In this document: one piece after another, positions 62,233 to 64,000 of the stretch
How positions within the stretch are numbered: the stretch's first letter is position 1
Layout of the letters: every line of letters starts with the position of its first letter
Translations under genes and position numbers: made by a program
Notes under the pieces: generated by a model
What the model saw: only the letters and a program-made list of their open reading frames with translations
Database searches by the model: none
Told to the model about the DNA's origin: nothing
Source of the DNA: Streptomyces sp. NBC_00154
GTDB taxonomy: Bacteria; Actinomycetota; Actinomycetes; Streptomycetales; Streptomycetaceae
Assembly (NCBI RefSeq): GCF_026342835.1
Contig: NZ_JAPEMI010000001.1
Span: forward strand, 6,578,501 to 6,642,500
DNA: 64,000 nucleotides
Direction: 5' to 3'

Positions 62233-64000
62233 TCAGGACGGACTGCCCGGCCTCGCCGCAGCTGTCAGGATCGGCTGGAGGCGGCGGGCGGCGTTGAGGT
62301 GGTCGGCGGTCCAGATGATGCGGACGGCTGTGGCTATGGCCAGCCCGTTTTCGTCACGAAGGTCGTGGCGGAGGGAGTCGACCAGGCGAGCCTCGGCGGC
62401 AGGATTGCGGGGCAGCGGATCCGGGAGCGAGGTGTGCCGGCCGAGGCCGGTCGCCAGGTCGCGGTACCAGCTGGACACTCGACCTGCGGCGTCCATTAGT
62501 ACGAGGCGGGCTTCGGCCCGGTCGGCTTCGATGTGCTGTTCGCTGCCGCGTTGCCATAGTCCAAGCACGGCGTCGGCGGCGAGGCGCAGTCCGACGACGC
62601 CGGTGACCAGGGAGGTCATGTCCGCCAGCGGCATACGTTTCGGACCGCGTTCGGCCAGGTAGCTGCGGAAGGCGTCGTCGAGTCTTCGTGCGGCGGCGGC
62701 AGCCTGGCGTCTCTCCTGCAGTGGAGCGTCGGCTGGTGCGGGCCCGGTGCTGCAGCGGCTGACCGCGTAATCCACCGCCCCGGCCAGATAGCGGGCGCTG
62801 TCCGTGTACGCCTCGGCGAGGGCCTGGTTGACGGCTGCGGCGGCTCCGCGAGGCCAGAAGAACAGGCCCACCAGGACGCTTACCGCGCAGCCGATGCCGA
62901 TGTCCTGGATCCGCAGCAGTGCGATGTGCCAGTCCGGGTTCTGGTCGATGTTGAACATGATCACCAAGGTGATGGTGAAAGCCGCCTGGCCGGCGGCGAA
63001 GGAAATGGCTGAGGGGGCGATGCCGGCGATCAGTACGGCGAGTGGCAGCAGCAACCAGAGCAGGGTGCCGTGGTGGCCGATGAGATGCAGCAATCCGGCC
63101 CCGATGAGCGAACCCGCGATCGTGCCGCCCAGGGCGCGGACCGCGTTCTGCCCGGTGTTGAGCGCGTTCGAGCGCAGCACGGAGAGGGTCCCCAGGAGTA
63201 CCCAGAACGAGTGCTGAACGCTCGTCAGGTCAGCGAGGGCAACCGCGATGCCCAGGCCGACCGCTCCGCGGAGGCTGTTGTGCAGCCAGACCGAGTTCGG
63301 CCGGAGATGGGCGGCTGCCCGCTCGCGGGCCGAGGCCAGCGGTCGAGTCAGGGCGCCGGGCTCGCGGCCGAGCAGCCGATCCCGCCAGCTGCGTCGTTGG
63401 GCCGCCGCTGCCAGGTCCACGTTGTCTGCGATCTGAAGGGTTGCGAAACCCAGTTCCTGGGCGCGGAATGACAGGTCCAGGGTTTCGATGAAGGCGCGGG
63501 GCTCCCACTCCGTGCCAGCCCCGGGCGGGTGCATGGGCAGCCGGGTGGTCGCGCTGCGTTCCATGGCGGTCATGGCCTCGTGCAGGTCGACCGAGGCGGT
63601 TCGAAGCGCGTCGGGTGCGCCGTACGGTGCGTCGAGCAGGTCGGCCGCCTGGTCCAGGACCGCGGCGGCATCCTGTCGAACGGCGTGTGCCTCGGGATCG
63701 CAGGTCGGGCGGCCGCTGTGCGGGGGACTGCTGTCGGCCACGATGGTGCTCAGCCAGGTGAGTTCGTCGACCAGGCGGACCAGGGCGCGGGAGCTGGTGG
63801 ACAGTCCGGTGGGCCGGTAGGGAGTGGCGTCGAAGGCAGTACGGAGGTCGGATGCCGCTGCAACGGCCTGATCGGCGGTGTCCTTGCACTGCCGGGCGCT
63901 CGGTGCGTCAGGCTCTCCGGTCAGCCGGTAGGCGTCGGCGCGTAGTTGTGCTGCGGCGGTCCGGCAGACACGGGCGGCATGCGGACCGAGCGGGTCGGTG
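62233..64000 (-). CDS. FUSC-family membrane protein (aromatic acid exporter-like), 5' end beyond window edge
   Basis: The frame is open from the stop at 62233 through GTG 63741 to the right edge with protein-like sequence (TADQAVAAASDLRTAFDATP), so the start lies outside the window. At least 588 residues. A cluster of about six helices (SLRGAVGLGIAVALADLTSV, NALNTGQNAVRALGGTIAGS, RIQDIGIGCAVSVLVGLFFW) is the FUSC/YccS-type core of putative aromatic-acid or solute exporters. A helical cytoplasmic tail follows. Substrate unknown. Confidence 0.85.
   Translation of the reverse strand, partial: TDPLGPHAARVCRTAAAQLRADAYRLTGEPDAPSARQCKDTADQAVAAASDLRTAFDATPYRPTGLSTSSRALVRLVDELTWLSTIVADSSPPHSGRPTCDPEAHAVRQDAAAVLDQAADLLDAPYGAPDALRTASVDLHEAMTAMERSATTRLPMHPPGAGTEWEPRAFIETLDLSFRAQELGFATLQIADNVDLAAAAQRRSWRDRLLGREPGALTRPLASARERAAAHLRPNSVWLHNSLRGAVGLGIAVALADLTSVQHSFWVLLGTLSVLRSNALNTGQNAVRALGGTIAGSLIGAGLLHLIGHHGTLLWLLLPLAVLIAGIAPSAISFAAGQAAFTITLVIMFNIDQNPDWHIALLRIQDIGIGCAVSVLVGLFFWPRGAAAAVNQALAEAYTDSARYLAGAVDYAVSRCSTGPAPADAPLQERRQAAAAARRLDDAFRSYLAERGPKRMPLADMTSLVTGVVGLRLAADAVLGLWQRGSEQHIEADRAEARLVLMDAAGRVSSWYRDLATGLGRHTSLPDPLPRNPAAEARLVDSLRHDLRDENGLAIATAVRIIWTADHLNAARRLQPILTAAARPGSPS

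Noticed and set aside
1..64000. tRNA, rRNA or CRISPR array
   Set aside because: No cloverleaf with TTCGA-type loop, no rRNA sequence and no regularly spaced repeats were found on reading.

Overview
High-GC actinobacterial DNA, almost certainly Streptomyces chromosome. Codons are strongly GC at the third position, several starts are GTG and apparently leaderless, and the families present are typical of the genus (SCO4225-like and DUF6643-like proteins, a duplicated TerD protein, HpnB, a cholesterol oxidase, an SMPI-like inhibitor). About 50 genes are supportable. Both ends cut a gene: an MDMPI-type protein on the left and an FUSC-family membrane protein on the right. No rRNA, tRNA or CRISPR array was seen.

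1-10 kb: ordinary accessory genes. These include an MFS exporter divergent from a ROK regulator, a decayed SHOCT/ABC-transporter operon (frameshifts plus a large internal deletion), an anti-sigma-like ATPase, a PLP enzyme of the Cds1/cysteine-synthase type, two SRPBCC proteins and a DeoR regulator. 10-19.5 kb: a large membrane hydrolase whose end overlaps that of a beta-helix/CbbX-type AAA+ fusion, an Rv1733c-like protein, a Pro/Gln-rich protein, a double-TerD protein and a 3'-truncated TnpB. 19.5-27 kb: HpnB glycosyltransferase, Asp/Glu racemase, O-antigen-ligase-like protein, apolipoprotein N-acyltransferase, Nudix hydrolase and an MHS transporter. 27.8-30.3 kb: zwf and gnd.

30.5-41 kb is the most interesting segment. 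An intact IS982-type element abuts a leftward gene set: a PCP plus Pls/PosA-type terminal membrane protein, a single-module NRPS (partial C, A, PCP, TE), a TauD/TfdA dioxygenase, SbnB and SbnA. SbnB and SbnA make L-2,3-diaminopropionate (Dap). The Pls-type domain is the polymerising part of epsilon-poly-lysine and poly-Dap synthetases, but here adenylation and polymerisation lie on separate proteins and a hydroxylase-like enzyme is added. The locus may therefore make a (hydroxylated) Dap homopolymer or short Dap peptide through a split machine.

41-49 kb: a complete leftward hydroxyquinol catabolic set. A TfdB-like flavin hydroxylase, a fused maleylacetate reductase/hydroxyquinol 1,2-dioxygenase, 3-oxoacid CoA-transferase subunits A and B, and beta-ketoadipyl-CoA thiolase carry a phenolic ring to acetyl-CoA and succinyl-CoA. 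An AraC regulator lies upstream.

49-64 kb: a secreted DD-peptidase, a 1.6-kb gene-poor stretch, a ydaO-type (c-di-AMP) riboswitch driving a LysM/transglycosylase gene, a secreted cholesterol oxidase, an AhpD-like plus DapB-like pair, an MFS/DeoR divergent pair with two palindromic operators, an ArsR-like regulator, a secreted protease inhibitor, a lipoprotein and the FUSC protein.
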